64,000 nt of DNA from Phascolarctobacterium sp. (GCA_003150755.1 QAMT01000002.1:186001-250000); one strand, 5' to 3'; shown: positions 38,431 through 46,871, numbered from the stretch's first letter. Made by a program: numbers and translations. The notes: generated by a model from the sequence alone, not told the origin.

Positions 38431-39987
38431 TTAAATTTCGCCGTTTTCTACCATACGGCGCGCTTCCGGCACAAAACCCGCCAGCTCTCCGGCGGCAAGG
38501 CCGATACAGCCGTCAGAAGCAAGCTCGCCTGCCAGCCCGTGCAGATATACGCCGCAGCAGGCAGCAGCCTCTGCTTCGATGCCCTGCGCACATAGCCCGG
38601 CGATAATACCAGTCAGCACATCGCCGCAGCCGCCAGTTGCCATTGCGCTCGTGCCGGTGGTGTTAACATACACCGTGCCGTCAGGGCAGCCGATAACCGT
38701 CGGTGCGCCCTTCAGCACCAGCACGCAGTTCCATTCCTTGGCGTACTTTTCTGCCAGCTCTACGCGGCGCGCATCAACCTCGCCCGTGCTAAGCCCGCAC
38801 AAACGCGCCATCTCGCCCGGGTGGGGCGTTAAAATTTTGGTGCATTTAAGCTGCGGCAGCACATTGATATTATGCGCCAACGCCGTCAGCGCATCGGCGT
38901 CGATAACGGCAGTGCCTTCATAGCCCTGCAAAATGTTCATAATTACTTCGCCGGTTGCTTCGCTCGTACCAAGCCCCGGGCCTATCGCCAGCACGTTGGC
39001 TTTAGCAGCAGCGTCCAGCACCTCGGCTGCCGCGCCGCCGCCCAGAACGCCCGGCATACGCTCTATCAGCCCTTTAACCATAACCTCCGTCAGCTTAACG
39101 GCCAAAACCTCGCGCGAGCACAGCGGCGTATAAAGGCTTACCAGCCCCGCGCCTGCCTTAACGGCTGCATTGCTGCACAGCGCCGCCGCACCGGTATAGC
39201 CCGGCGAACCTGCCGCTACAACCACGCGCCCAGCCGCGCCCTTGTGGCAGTTGCCGCTGCGGATAGGCAGAAAATCACGCACAATGCCGCTGTCCAGCAG
39301 ATATTTGCTGCCCTCTGCCTGCTCCGTTAAAGCCTCCGGCATACCGATAGGCGCAACAATCAGCTTGCCTGCCAGTTCTGCCGTGGGGTACAAATAAAGA
39401 CCCACCTTCGGCAGCTGCATCGTTACCGTCGCCGCAGCCTGCACAGCGCTTTCGTCAGCCAGCCCTGTGTCCGCTTCCGCGCCGCTCGGCACGTCAACCG
39501 CCAGTACGCCGGCACGCGCACCGTTCATCAGTTCGCAGGCACGCTTGTAATTGCCGCTCAGTTCGCCCTTAAAACCGGTTCCCAAAAGCGCGTCAATCAT
39601 TAAATCGGCATGGGCCGCAGCAATTTCCGCTACGTTCCAGTCCGTTTCTTCGTTCAGCACGTTAACTGCCAAACCGCTTTTAGCGCAAATTTTAAGCTGC
39701 ACCGCCGCCGCGCCTTTAAAATCCGCCACGGGCGACGCCAAAAAGATTTTTACACGTGCGCCCTCTGCACTGAGCCAGCGCGCCGCCACCAGACCGTCGC
39801 CGCCGTTATTGCCCTTACCGGCAAAAATTACCACGCTTTTAGCGTACACATCGCCGTCCAACAGTTCTGCGGCAGCCTCTGCCACTGCGCGCCCCGCGTT
39901 TTCCATCAGTACGGCAACAGGCAGATAAAATTCTTCCGCCGCCTTTTTATCCAGCGCGCCCATTTCGCGTGCATATACAAGTTTCAT
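38431..39987 (-). CDS. nnr: Bifunctional NAD(P)H-hydrate epimerase / ADP-dependent dehydratase
   Basis: A 518-residue repair enzyme for hydrated NAD(P)H. The N-terminal NnrE part (about 1-215) has AVLMENAGRAVAEAA, IFAGKGNNGGDGLVAARWL and VLAVDVPSGAEADTG. The C-terminal NnrD part (about 230-518) has KGAAGRVVVAAGSPGYTGAA, AIGPGLGTSE, ILTPHPGEMARL, VLKGAPTVI and the ribokinase-like TGTSAMATGGCGDVLTG. It lies two bases upstream of the acpS reading order (acpS, then nnr), a frequent pairing in Firmicutes. Confidence 0.95.
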   Translation of the reverse strand: MKLVYAREMGALDKKAAEEFYLPVAVLMENAGRAVAEAAAELLDGDVYAKSVVIFAGKGNNGGDGLVAARWLSAEGARVKIFLASPVADFKGAAAVQLKICAKSGLAVNVLNEETDWNVAEIAAAHADLMIDALLGTGFKGELSGNYKRACELMNGARAGVLAVDVPSGAEADTGLADESAVQAAATVTMQLPKVGLYLYPTAELAGKLIVAPIGMPEALTEQAEGSKYLLDSGIVRDFLPIRSGNCHKGAAGRVVVAAGSPGYTGAAALCSNAAVKAGAGLVSLYTPLCSREVLAVKLTEVMVKGLIERMPGVLGGGAAAEVLDAAAKANVLAIGPGLGTSEATGEVIMNILQGYEGTAVIDADALTALAHNINVLPQLKCTKILTPHPGEMARLCGLSTGEVDARRVELAEKYAKEWNCVLVLKGAPTVIGCPDGTVYVNTTGTSAMATGGCGDVLTGIIAGLCAQGIEAEAAACCGVYLHGLAGELASDGCIGLAAGELAGFVPEARRMVENGEI

Positions 39988-39989
39988 TA

Positions 39990-40361
39990 TTATACCTCCA
40001 AAATAACCTGCGCCATCGCCAGGTCCTTAGTGTGGCTGAGCGTAAGATGCATGCACTTCACGCCAAGGCTGGCAGCGTAATTTTTAAAATAGCCGTGCAA
40101 AACAAGCTGCGGCCTGCCTAAATCATCGTTTGTAACTTCAATCTCCGTCAGGCGTCCGTCGCGCAGCCCCGTGCCGATAGCCTTTAAAAAGGCCTCCTTG
40201 GCAGCAAAACGGGCGGCAAAACTTTGGTACGCCTGCACGCCGCGGCCGTTGCAGTAAGCCTGCTCGCGCTCTGTAAAAACGCGCGCCGCAAAACCCTTCA
40301 GCCCCAGCGCCTTATATATGCGGTTAACCTCTGCCAAATCGCAGCCTATGCCGATAATCAT
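39990..40361 (-). CDS. acpS: Holo-[acyl-carrier-protein] synthase
   Basis: A 123-residue phosphopantetheinyl transferase that activates acyl carrier protein. It starts MIIGIGCDLAEVNRIYKAL with the Mg-binding Asp in GCDLAEV, and contains RFAAKEAFLKAIGTG (catalytic Glu and Lys) and a C-terminal LTLSHTKDLAMAQVIL. Length is normal for AcpS. It is the first gene of the acpS-nnr unit. Confidence 0.96.
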   Translation of the reverse strand: MIIGIGCDLAEVNRIYKALGLKGFAARVFTEREQAYCNGRGVQAYQSFAARFAAKEAFLKAIGTGLRDGRLTEIEVTNDDLGRPQLVLHGYFKNYAASLGVKCMHLTLSHTKDLAMAQVILEV

Positions 40362-40491
40362 ATAAGCTCCTTTAACTCATCGCGCCTGTTTGCGCAAACT
40401 AATCCATATTTCTTTTATTTCCATTTTAACCTTTAAAATCCTGCCCTGAAAAGTGAATTTTGTGCAAAACAATTTGCCCGCGCGCAAATAC

Positions 40492-40520
40492 TTGGCGCAC
40501 GCCGCAATTTGCGGTATAAT
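40492..40520 (+). promoter_or_regulatory. Promoter of the TSCPD gene
   Basis: TTGGCG (40492-40497), 17 bases and TATAAT (40515-40520) stand 31 bases before the TTG start. Confidence 0.75.
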
Positions 40521-40551
40521 CAAAAGGCAGTATATTTAAGGAGGAAGCATT

Positions 40552-40800
40552 TTGTTATATAAAACGCACGGAACCTGCTCCATTGCCATTGATGTCGATG
40601 TAGAAAACGGCATCGTCAAACACGCAAAATTCATCAACGGCTGCCCCGGCAACACCAAAGGCATCGAACAGCTTGTAGCCGGTATGCCCGCAGACGAAGT
40701 CATCAGACGCTTAAAAGGCATAACCTGCGGCGCAAAGCCCACCAGCTGCCCCGACCAGCTTGCCCATGCGCTGGAACTGGCACTCAAAGAGCAGCAATAA
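40552..40800 (+). CDS. TSCPD-domain protein (TIGR03905 family)
   Basis: An 82-residue protein with the TSCPD sequence itself near the end (GAKPTSCPDQLAHALELAL). The domain also occurs at the end of some ribonucleotide reductases. Three other conserved elements are THGTCSIAIDVDVENGIV, INGCPGNTKGI and ADEVIRRLKGITCG. The four cysteines suggest metal binding. Function unknown. A TTG start with AAGGAGG; single-gene unit with its own promoter and terminator. Confidence 0.9.
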   Translation: MLYKTHGTCSIAIDVDVENGIVKHAKFINGCPGNTKGIEQLVAGMPADEVIRRLKGITCGAKPTSCPDQLAHALELALKEQQ

Positions 40801-40812
40801 CCACACTAAAAC

Positions 40813-40842
40813 AAAAATCCCGCCTTAAAGCGGGATTTTTTA
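40813..40842. terminator. Bidirectional terminator between TSCPD and aldehyde dehydrogenase genes
   Basis: AAAAATCCCGC (40813-40823) pairs with GCGGGATTTTT (40830-40840) around a six-base loop. A-run and T-run on the two sides serve both convergent genes. Confidence 0.9.
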
Positions 40843-40863
40843 TTTGCATTTGCTATTCAGTTT

Positions 40864-42336
40864 TTAATAAAGGCCCAGCGGTTTTTCGCCCAGGTTAATC
40901 ATAATATTTTTGGTCTGGCTGTAATGCTCAAGCATAACCTTGTGGGTTTCACGGCCAATGCCGGATTCTTTATATCCGCCGAAAGGCGCGCCCGCCGGAA
41001 TGGAATTGTAGGTGTTGACCCACATTCTGCCGGTCTGCACTGCCTTGGCCACGCGGATTGCGCGGTTAATGTCCTGCGTCCACACAGCGCCGCCCAAACC
41101 GTAGTTGCTGTCGTTAGCCATGGCGATAACTTCGTCCTCATCTTTAAATTTAATTACCACTGCCACAGGCCCGAAGATTTCTTCGCGTGCCACGCGCATA
41201 TCGTTGGTAACATTGGTAATCAAAGTCGGTGCAAAGAAGTTGCCCTTGTCAAGCCCGTTTTCCGTCAATTTATGTCCACCGCAGGCAATGGTTGCGCCCT
41301 CTGCCTTGGCAATATCAATGTAGCTGGCAATTTTGGCAACCTGTTTAGCGTCAATCTGCGCGCCCATCTGGGTTGCAGGGTCCAGCGGGTTGCCAACCTT
41401 AACGGCGTTAAAACGTTTAACAGCTTCGGCAACAAATTTATCGTAAATTTTTTCGTGTACAAATACGCGCGAACCTGCACAGCAAACCTGGCCCTGATTG
41501 AACAGAATACCCAACAGCAGGCCTTCCATAGCCAAATCCCAGTTGCAGTCGTCAAAATAAATGTTGGCAGATTTGCCGCCCAGCTCCAAAGTAGCCGGTA
41601 TCAGTTTATCGGCGGCAGCCTGCGCTACGCCGCGGCCAACCTCGGTAGAACCGGTAAACGCCAGCTTGGCAAAACCAGGATGCTCCAAAATATATTGGCC
41701 GGATTTGGAACCCTTGCCGGTAATAACATTCAGCACACCGGCAGGCAGCACGCCCTCAATCAGTTTTACCAGCTCCAGAACGCTCAGGCTGGTAGTGCTG
41801 GAAGGTTTAAGCACAATGCAGTCACCGGCGGCCAAGGCCGGAGCCAGCTTCCACGCAGCCATCAGAAACGGGAAGTTCCACGGGATAATCTGCCCGACAA
41901 CGCCGATAGGCTCGTGCAGCACAAGGCTTAACGTGTTGTTGTCAAGCATCGTTGCCGTGCCTTCTTCCGTGCGGATAGCAGCCGCAAAATAGCGGAAATG
42001 GTCCGCACTCATCGGAATATCAATCAAAGTAGTTTCACGGATAGGTTTGCCGTTGTCCAAAGATTCAACCTCCGCCAGATGCTGGGCGTTAGCGTCGATA
42101 ATATCGGCAATTTTGTTTAAAATAACCGCTCTTTCAACAGGAGTGGTGTTTTTCCAGCTTGCCCACGCTTCGTGCGCCGCCTTTACCGCAGCGTCAACAT
42201 CCTCGCGGGTAGCTTCGGCGCAGATTGCCAGTTCTTCGCCGGTAGCAGGGCTGTAAGTTTTAAAAGTTGCGCCGTCAGATGCGGGCACCCACTTGCCGCC
42301 AATGTAAAGTTCGTATTCTTTCTGTAAATTTTGCAT
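40864..42336 (-). CDS. NAD(P)-dependent aldehyde dehydrogenase
   Basis: A 490-residue ALDH superfamily member, oxidising an aldehyde to its carboxylate. The fold begins YELYIGGKWVPASDGATF. Key residues are Asn154 in IPWNFPFLM, Lys177 in VLKPSSTT, the FTGSTEVGR turn near 227, Glu251 in LELGGKSANI and the nucleophile Cys285 in QGQVCCAGSR, with EIFGPVAVV later. The pattern is that of the broad ALDH1/2-type family (betaine, phenylacetaldehyde or generic aldehydes), so the substrate cannot be named. It is a single-gene unit with a near-consensus promoter. Confidence 0.93.
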   Translation of the reverse strand: MQNLQKEYELYIGGKWVPASDGATFKTYSPATGEELAICAEATREDVDAAVKAAHEAWASWKNTTPVERAVILNKIADIIDANAQHLAEVESLDNGKPIRETTLIDIPMSADHFRYFAAAIRTEEGTATMLDNNTLSLVLHEPIGVVGQIIPWNFPFLMAAWKLAPALAAGDCIVLKPSSTTSLSVLELVKLIEGVLPAGVLNVITGKGSKSGQYILEHPGFAKLAFTGSTEVGRGVAQAAADKLIPATLELGGKSANIYFDDCNWDLAMEGLLLGILFNQGQVCCAGSRVFVHEKIYDKFVAEAVKRFNAVKVGNPLDPATQMGAQIDAKQVAKIASYIDIAKAEGATIACGGHKLTENGLDKGNFFAPTLITNVTNDMRVAREEIFGPVAVVIKFKDEDEVIAMANDSNYGLGGAVWTQDINRAIRVAKAVQTGRMWVNTYNSIPAGAPFGGYKESGIGRETHKVMLEHYSQTKNIMINLGEKPLGLY

Positions 42337-42402
42337 TTCGTGTACCTTACTTTCTATCTAAATTGTAGGGATCACTGGTTTTGCGATAAATCCTATGTAT
42401 CA

Positions 42403-42431
42403 ATTATAATTATTATTTACATCATAGTCAA
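42403..42431 (-). promoter_or_regulatory. Aldehyde dehydrogenase promoter
   Basis: Minus-strand TTGACT (42431-42426), 17-base spacer and TATAAT (42408-42403) lie about 65 bases before the start. Confidence 0.8.
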
Positions 42432-42528
42432 TATAGAATTATGTTACAATAAATACACTCTGGCTTTTGAAATGTGAAAAATTTGGAAAGAAGTGTTAAA
42501 TCGGCACAGCTTTTACCGCCGTAAATAC

Positions 42529-42551
42529 AAAAAAGGCAGCCCGAAGGCTGC
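42529..42551 (-). terminator. Terminator of the YbjQ gene
   Basis: Minus-strand GCAGCC-TTCG-GGCTGC hairpin (42551-42536) with a UUCG-type tetraloop, followed by TTTTTT, just after the stop at 42565. Confidence 0.88.
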
Positions 42552-42564
42552 TCAAAGTGCAAAT

Positions 42565-42885
42565 TTATTTTAATTTAACTGCCGTGCCGCTTACGCTGAC
42601 CATCAACATACCGTTTTCTTTGCCTAAAACCTCGTAATCAACATCGACACCGACAATAGCATTTGCTCCAAGCCTATCGGCACGTTTGCACATCTCGACA
42701 ATAGCTTTTTCGCGCGCTTCCTGCAATTCGTTTTCGTAAGTGCTGCTGCGCCCGCCAAAAATATCCGTAACCGAAGAAAACAAATCCTTAACAAAATTTA
42801 CACCGGACACAACCTCACCAAAAACAATGCCCTTATATTCGGCAATCTGCCTACCTTCAACATTCTGCGTAGTTGTAACAATCAT
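42565..42885 (-). CDS. YbjQ/UPF0145 family protein
   Basis: A 106-residue protein starting MIVTTTQNVEGRQIAEYKGI, then GEVVSGVNFVKDLFSSVTDIFGGRS and ANAIVGVDVDYEVLG, the full YbjQ/UPF0145 pattern (sometimes labelled heavy-metal-binding). It is thought to form pentamers; the role is unknown. AAGGAGG is present before the ATG. Single gene with its own terminator. Confidence 0.92.
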   Translation of the reverse strand: MIVTTTQNVEGRQIAEYKGIVFGEVVSGVNFVKDLFSSVTDIFGGRSSTYENELQEAREKAIVEMCKRADRLGANAIVGVDVDYEVLGKENGMLMVSVSGTAVKLK

Positions 42886-42961
42886 GGTGTGTACCTCCTT
42901 GAATTTAGTTTCTACTTAGTACAAAGTTAATATTTTTGATTAACATCTTAATTCTGAAATT

Positions 42962-43879
42962 TTATTCATCTTTATAATCATTAAATACATCTGTATCAAT
43001 TACTTTTATTTCAAATACTTTCTTTGTTGAAACGCCAAAATTATGCTCAATCATAAAATTAGTAAGCTTTTCACCATCTAATAAAATGATATGTTGATTT
43101 TTAGCATAATCGACAGCTTGTTTACTGAATTTAGATGTTGTAACAAATAAACCCTTACCACCTTTACCTGCAATCGCACCAACAAAAGCTTGCACTTCCG
43201 GTCTCCCTACGGTGTGGTCATCGCCCCATCTTTTCGCCTGTATATAAATTAAATCAAAGCCAAGCTTATCCTCCATTATTATGCCGTCAATACCTTCATC
43301 ACCTGTTATTGCAGTTGTATGAGCAGCATTCTCAAAAGTACCATATCCCATTTTGCGCATTAAATCCAGCACCATTTTTTCAAAAGCTTCTGGTGTTAAT
43401 TTCATTATTTCTGATAATAAATCATCAGATAAACTTTTATTAATTTTTCTAAAAGCATCTTCAAACGCATCATCCGGAGTTTCATCATCATTAATTTCTT
43501 TAACTTGTGATGATTTATTACTACCATCTTCTACATTTTGAAATTTTCTAAACTCAGGAAATTTCATCAAATAATTAACGTCAATAACAGGTACATTTTC
43601 ATTTAATACTCTACGACCTGAATCTGTTATAACAAAAGTTGCCTTTGCCGGACTTACTATTAAACCTGCCTTTTTTAAATATGTGCTTGCCCAACCAATT
43701 CTATTAGCAAAATATGTTTGACGTCCACTTGGCAACATCTCGTTCAAATCAGTATCAGATAATTGAAAATATTTGCCCATTAAACTCTTTAATTCTTTTA
43801 ATTTATGAGGTTTTCCATCTTTTAAAAATTCTAAAAACGGCTTATGCATTTCAAAATATTTAGGTACAGTCATTTTCAA
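42962..43879 (-). CDS. mrr: Mrr-family restriction endonuclease
   Basis: A 305-residue modification-dependent (type IV) restriction endonuclease. The N-terminal winged-helix domain (about 1-95; MHKPFLEFLKDGKPHKLKEL, IGWASTYLKKAGLIVSP) is the Mrr_N DNA-recognition part. The C-terminal nuclease domain has TPEAFEKMVLDLMRKMGYG, the catalytic Asp in GDEGIDGII and QAK in YIQAKRW, then VGRPEVQAFVGAIAGKGGKGLFVTTS. Mrr cuts DNA with foreign methylation. The gene is much more AT-rich than those on both sides and stands next to a type I toxin-antitoxin locus, which suggests acquisition by transfer. Confidence 0.92.
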   Translation of the reverse strand: MKMTVPKYFEMHKPFLEFLKDGKPHKLKELKSLMGKYFQLSDTDLNEMLPSGRQTYFANRIGWASTYLKKAGLIVSPAKATFVITDSGRRVLNENVPVIDVNYLMKFPEFRKFQNVEDGSNKSSQVKEINDDETPDDAFEDAFRKINKSLSDDLLSEIMKLTPEAFEKMVLDLMRKMGYGTFENAAHTTAITGDEGIDGIIMEDKLGFDLIYIQAKRWGDDHTVGRPEVQAFVGAIAGKGGKGLFVTTSKFSKQAVDYAKNQHIILLDGEKLTNFMIEHNFGVSTKKVFEIKVIDTDVFNDYKDE

Positions 43880-44140
43880 ACTCCATTATCAACATAAATT
43901 TAAAATACTAATTTTTAAAATAATCTTATTAACTATAAGAAAATAAGTTTAATACCACATTTTTTATTATTTCAGATTAATAACGCAAAGTTGCCCAAAC
44001 TATTTACTTTATTTTACACGATTATTCATTACTATACAATATAATTTCTTTTGCCTCAACTTAAAACTATCGATAAAATCGCTATAATTAAAATCTATTT
44101 ATTTGTAATAGTATTAGTCTTTTGTCTTTTTTATATGTAT
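43880..44140. other. AT-rich intergenic region, no gene seen
   Basis: About 260 strongly AT-rich bases between mrr and the toxin promoter. I see no open frame of note. The 13-base string GCTATAATTAAAA occurs at 44091 and again as part of the toxin promoter at 44141, so a second, upstream promoter or a partial duplication is possible. Confidence 0.6.
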
Positions 44141-44148
44141 GCTATAAT
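44122..44148 (+). promoter_or_regulatory. Toxin promoter (extended -10)
   Basis: TGCTATAAT (44140-44148) is a perfect extended -10 element; a TTGTCT 15 bases upstream (44122-44127) is a possible -35. The predicted transcript starts near 44155 with a leader of about 37 bases. Confidence 0.7.
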
Positions 44149-44191
44149 TAAAAAGCTGTGACTCTTTCCGGCAGGAAGGAGGTGCTCAGAA

Positions 44192-44281
44192 GTGAACCAT
44201 CCGCTTATCGCATTGGGAGTTGCTATCATGGCAAATGTAGCTGCCTACTATATTTGCAAATGGCAGGATAGCAAACTTTAG
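44192..44281 (+). CDS. Small membrane toxin of a type I toxin-antitoxin system (Fst/par-like)
   Basis: A 29-residue peptide with GTG start (MNHPLIALGVAIMANVAAY, then YICKWQDSKL). It has one hydrophobic helix of about 16-18 residues followed by a charged tail, the shape of Fst/Ldr-type membrane toxins. AAGGAGG is placed well before the GTG, and the bases TTCC-GGCA-GGAA just before it can fold into a hairpin over this site, as in fst mRNA. It has its own promoter and a strong terminator. A convergent antisense RNA gene and a 12-base direct repeat are arranged as in the pAD1 par locus. Length, layout and regulation all support a toxin; the protein family itself was not identified by search. Confidence 0.78.
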   Translation: MNHPLIALGVAIMANVAAYYICKWQDSKL

Positions 44282-44373
44282 TTCACAGTCAGCCTAAACA
44301 AAAAACCCAAGAGCTGCCACTCTTGGGTTTTTCTTTGCCTTTTTAGCGTGTTCAAAAGAACTCCGCTTATCGC
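44200..44373. repeat. Direct repeats of the type I toxin-antitoxin locus
   Basis: TCCGCTTATCGC occurs exactly at 44200-44211 (just inside the toxin frame) and 44362-44373 (within the antisense RNA gene), with extended partial similarity on the left side of both (TCA-AAG-AAC). Because the two are direct repeats, the minus-strand RNA from the second copy is complementary to the toxin mRNA at the first copy, as for DRa/DRb in par. Confidence 0.8.
44299..44335. terminator. Shared bidirectional terminator of toxin and antitoxin RNAs
   Basis: AAAACCCAAGAG (44302-44313) pairs with CTCTTGGGTTTT (44320-44331), 12 pairs with a six-base loop, with T-runs on both strands. Confidence 0.92.
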
Positions 44374-44379
44374 TTTTGC
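44300..44379 (-). ncRNA. Predicted antitoxin RNA (RNA II-like)
   Basis: From the minus-strand promoter at 44386-44414 an RNA would start near 44379 and end at the shared hairpin near 44300, about 80 nucleotides. Its 5' part holds the complement of the toxin start region (12-base repeat), and its 3' part is complementary to the toxin mRNA terminator. It should pair with the toxin mRNA and block its translation. The ends are inferred from promoter and terminator positions. Confidence 0.72.
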
Positions 44380-44385
44380 ATAATT

Positions 44386-44414
44386 ATTGTATCACTGTTT
44401 TTCTACAACGTCAA
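44386..44414 (-). promoter_or_regulatory. Antitoxin RNA promoter
   Basis: Minus-strand TTGACG (44414-44409), 17-base spacer and TACAAT (44391-44386); near-consensus and stronger-looking than the toxin promoter, as expected for an antitoxin made in excess. Confidence 0.82.
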
Positions 44415-44440
44415 ATAATTAAACAACTGTAAGCAATCCA

Positions 44441-45994
44441 TCACTCAAACTCTATCGTTGCAGGGGGTTTTGTGGTGTAGTCAAACAGTACGCGGTTGAT
44501 GTGTTTTACTTCGTTTACTATTCTGTTGGCTGCGGTGGTGATTGTTGCAGGCGGCAGCATGGTAACTTCGGCCGTCATAAAATCGGTGGTGGTTACGGCA
44601 CGCAGGGCAATGGCATAGTCGTAAGTACGCTCGTCGCCCATTACGCCTACGCTGCGCATGTTGGTCAGCGCCGCAAAGTACTGGCTGGGACGTTCTGCCA
44701 GCGGCAGTTTGTCTACTTCCTCGCGGTAGATATAATCGGCGTCCTGCACAATGGCAACCTTTTCGGGCGTTACGTCGCCGATAATACGGATGGCAAGGCC
44801 CGGTCCCGGGAACGGCTGGCGCGTTACCAGATATTCCGGAAGTCCCAGTTCTCTGCCTGCCTGGCGTACTTCGTCTTTAAACAGGTCGCGCAGGGGTTCT
44901 ACAATTTCTTTAAAATCTACAAAATCGGGCAGGCCGCCTACATTGTGGTGGCTCTTAATAGTTGCCGACTCGCCGCCAAGGCCGCTTTCTACAACGTCCG
45001 GGTAAATGGTGCCCTGGGCCAGATAATCGACTGCGCCGATTTGTTTGGCTACTTCTTCAAACACGCGGATAAATTCTTCGCCGATGATTTTGCGTTTGCC
45101 TTCCGGCGCGGTTACGCCTGCAAGTTTGCTGTAAAAGCGTTCGCGCGCATCAACGCAGATAAAGTTAATGTCAAACTGCCCTCTTTCGCCGAATACGGAG
45201 CATACTTCTTCGCGTTCGTTTTTGCGCAAAAGGCCATGGTCTACAAATACGCAGGTCAGCTGTTTGCCGATAGCTTTGGCAAGCATTGCTGCGCAGACGC
45301 TGCTGTCTACACCGCCGCTTAAAGCGCACAGCACTTTGCCGCTGCCGATTTTTTCTTTCAGCTCCTGCACGGTTTCTTCAACAAAACTGTCCATTTTCCA
45401 TGTTCCGGCGCAGCCGCATACATTATATACAAAGTTGGCCAGCATTTTGGTGCCGTTGTCGGTGTGCAATACTTCGGGGTGGAACTGCACGCAGTACAAA
45501 CCGCGGCTTGCGTCCTCTGCCGCTGCTACCGGGCAGTTGGGGGTATGCGCCGTAATTTTAAAGCCGGGCGCTGCGGTTTCGATATAATCGTTATGGCTCA
45601 TCCAGCAGATGTTCTGCTCGGGGATGCCTTTAAACAGAAGGCTTTCGGTGTCAAAATCGACCAGCGTTTTGCCGTATTCGCGTTCCGGCGCTTTGCAGAC
45701 ATGGCCGCCCAGCATGTGCATCATCAGCTGGCTGCCGTAGCAGATGCCCAGCACAGGCACGCCCAGTTCGTAAATTTCCGCACTGATTGTGGGCGAATCC
45801 TCAAGATATGCGCTGTTAGGCCCGCCGGTAAAGATAATGCCTTTGGGGTTTTTGGCTTTTATTTTGTCAAGGCTCTGCCTGTAAGACATAATTTCGCAGT
45901 AAACGCCGCTTTCCCTTACGCGGCGCGCAATAAGCTGATTGTACTGCCCGCCGAAGTCAATTACTAAAATCATTTCCTGGTTATCGGTTTTCAT
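44441..45994 (-). CDS. guaA: GMP synthase (glutamine-hydrolysing)
   Basis: A 517-residue enzyme converting XMP to GMP with glutamine and ATP. The class I glutaminase half has the nucleophile Cys in VLGICYGSQLMMH and the His/Glu pair in YCVQFHPEVLH. The synthetase half has the PP-loop ALSGGVDSSVCAAML, FVDHGLLRKNE and QGTIYPDVVES, and ends in the dimerisation domain with RQPFPGPGLAIRI and the C-terminal KPPATIEFE. Full length and intact. A GGAGG site precedes the ATG. Follows the DUF1638 gene after a 95-base gap. Confidence 0.97.
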   Translation of the reverse strand: MKTDNQEMILVIDFGGQYNQLIARRVRESGVYCEIMSYRQSLDKIKAKNPKGIIFTGGPNSAYLEDSPTISAEIYELGVPVLGICYGSQLMMHMLGGHVCKAPEREYGKTLVDFDTESLLFKGIPEQNICWMSHNDYIETAAPGFKITAHTPNCPVAAAEDASRGLYCVQFHPEVLHTDNGTKMLANFVYNVCGCAGTWKMDSFVEETVQELKEKIGSGKVLCALSGGVDSSVCAAMLAKAIGKQLTCVFVDHGLLRKNEREEVCSVFGERGQFDINFICVDARERFYSKLAGVTAPEGKRKIIGEEFIRVFEEVAKQIGAVDYLAQGTIYPDVVESGLGGESATIKSHHNVGGLPDFVDFKEIVEPLRDLFKDEVRQAGRELGLPEYLVTRQPFPGPGLAIRIIGDVTPEKVAIVQDADYIYREEVDKLPLAERPSQYFAALTNMRSVGVMGDERTYDYAIALRAVTTTDFMTAEVTMLPPATITTAANRIVNEVKHINRVLFDYTTKPPATIEFE

Positions 45995-46089
45995 CGGCTT
46001 TCGTCCTCCTGTAACATTTTTTACGTTTCTTTGTTATTTAATTTTACAATACTAAATGTAAAAAAGCAAACAAAATGCCCGCTGCTGCC

Positions 46090-46719
46090 TCAGTTTCCTT
46101 CTTTATGGATAACGCGGAAATTCTCGTCGATATCACCGGTTATCAGCTTGCGCAGAAGCCAGTATTTGCCGGGCACGGTTTCAATCGTGCCGTCAAGCAC
46201 ATCAACAAGCGGGCGCAGCTCCTCCTCAACGGCTTTGGTGTCGTAAACGCCGGTATCTACAATATAAAAATGCTCAAATCCCTTAAACATTTTGCGCAGC
46301 CAGGCTTCGCCTTCCTCTTTACCTTTTTCGGCAATCTGCCTGTCAAGGTTCAGTTCGGAATTACGCATAAAATCCAGCCAGCTTTCGGTCATAAAAATGC
46401 CGTTTTTAGCGCGGCTGATTGATTTTAAATCGTTGCAGGAAAGCAGCAAATCCACGCAGTCGCGCGTTTTGGGGATGACAAGTTCGGCCGTTGTTGCCTT
46501 TAATCTGGCAGTACCGCCGCCGCAGCCGGATACGCAGATTAAAATACGGTCTACATTATAAAAGCTGTCGATGGTGTTCTGCAAATATTCTGCCAGTTCT
46601 TTCGGGTCGCTGTGCAGGCGGCGCGGCAAAAAATAAACCGGCGTGTCAAGATTATATTCCTCCAGCAGGTGCTGGATTTCTTTTTTTAATGTAGGACAGG
46701 ATAAAATTACTTGCTTCAT
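46090..46719 (-). CDS. DUF1638 protein
   Basis: A 209-residue protein starting MKQVILSCPTLKKEIQHLLEE at 46719, with AAGGAG before the ATG; a longer frame of 25 codons lacks a signal. The pattern of DUF1638 is visible: YFLPRRLHSDPKELAEYLQNT, ILICVSGCGGGTARLKAT, IPKTRDCVDLLLSC and GIFMTESWLDFM. Cysteines are well conserved (about residues 8, 70, 73, 93, 99 in this numbering, approximate). The family is found in anaerobes and methanogens near corrinoid or methyltransferase genes, and its role is not known to me. Confidence 0.85.
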   Translation of the reverse strand: MKQVILSCPTLKKEIQHLLEEYNLDTPVYFLPRRLHSDPKELAEYLQNTIDSFYNVDRILICVSGCGGGTARLKATTAELVIPKTRDCVDLLLSCNDLKSISRAKNGIFMTESWLDFMRNSELNLDRQIAEKGKEEGEAWLRKMFKGFEHFYIVDTGVYDTKAVEEELRPLVDVLDGTIETVPGKYWLLRKLITGDIDENFRVIHKEGN

Positions 46720-46871
46720 TATATAACGCTCCTTTTTAACCTTCTGTAATAAGTATAGCACAACTGCCGGCTGCGTAAAATATCCGCCGGGCATTGACCG
46801 CCCGCTTTATAGCATAATATAATAAAATTGTAAGCAAATTTTAGGCTCACTGCATTGTAAGCGAGGCTTGT

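Noticed and set aside
45995..46089. Purine riboswitch upstream of guaA
   Set aside because: The 95-base leader is AT-rich with no three-way junction pairing or conserved purine-aptamer core that I can find.
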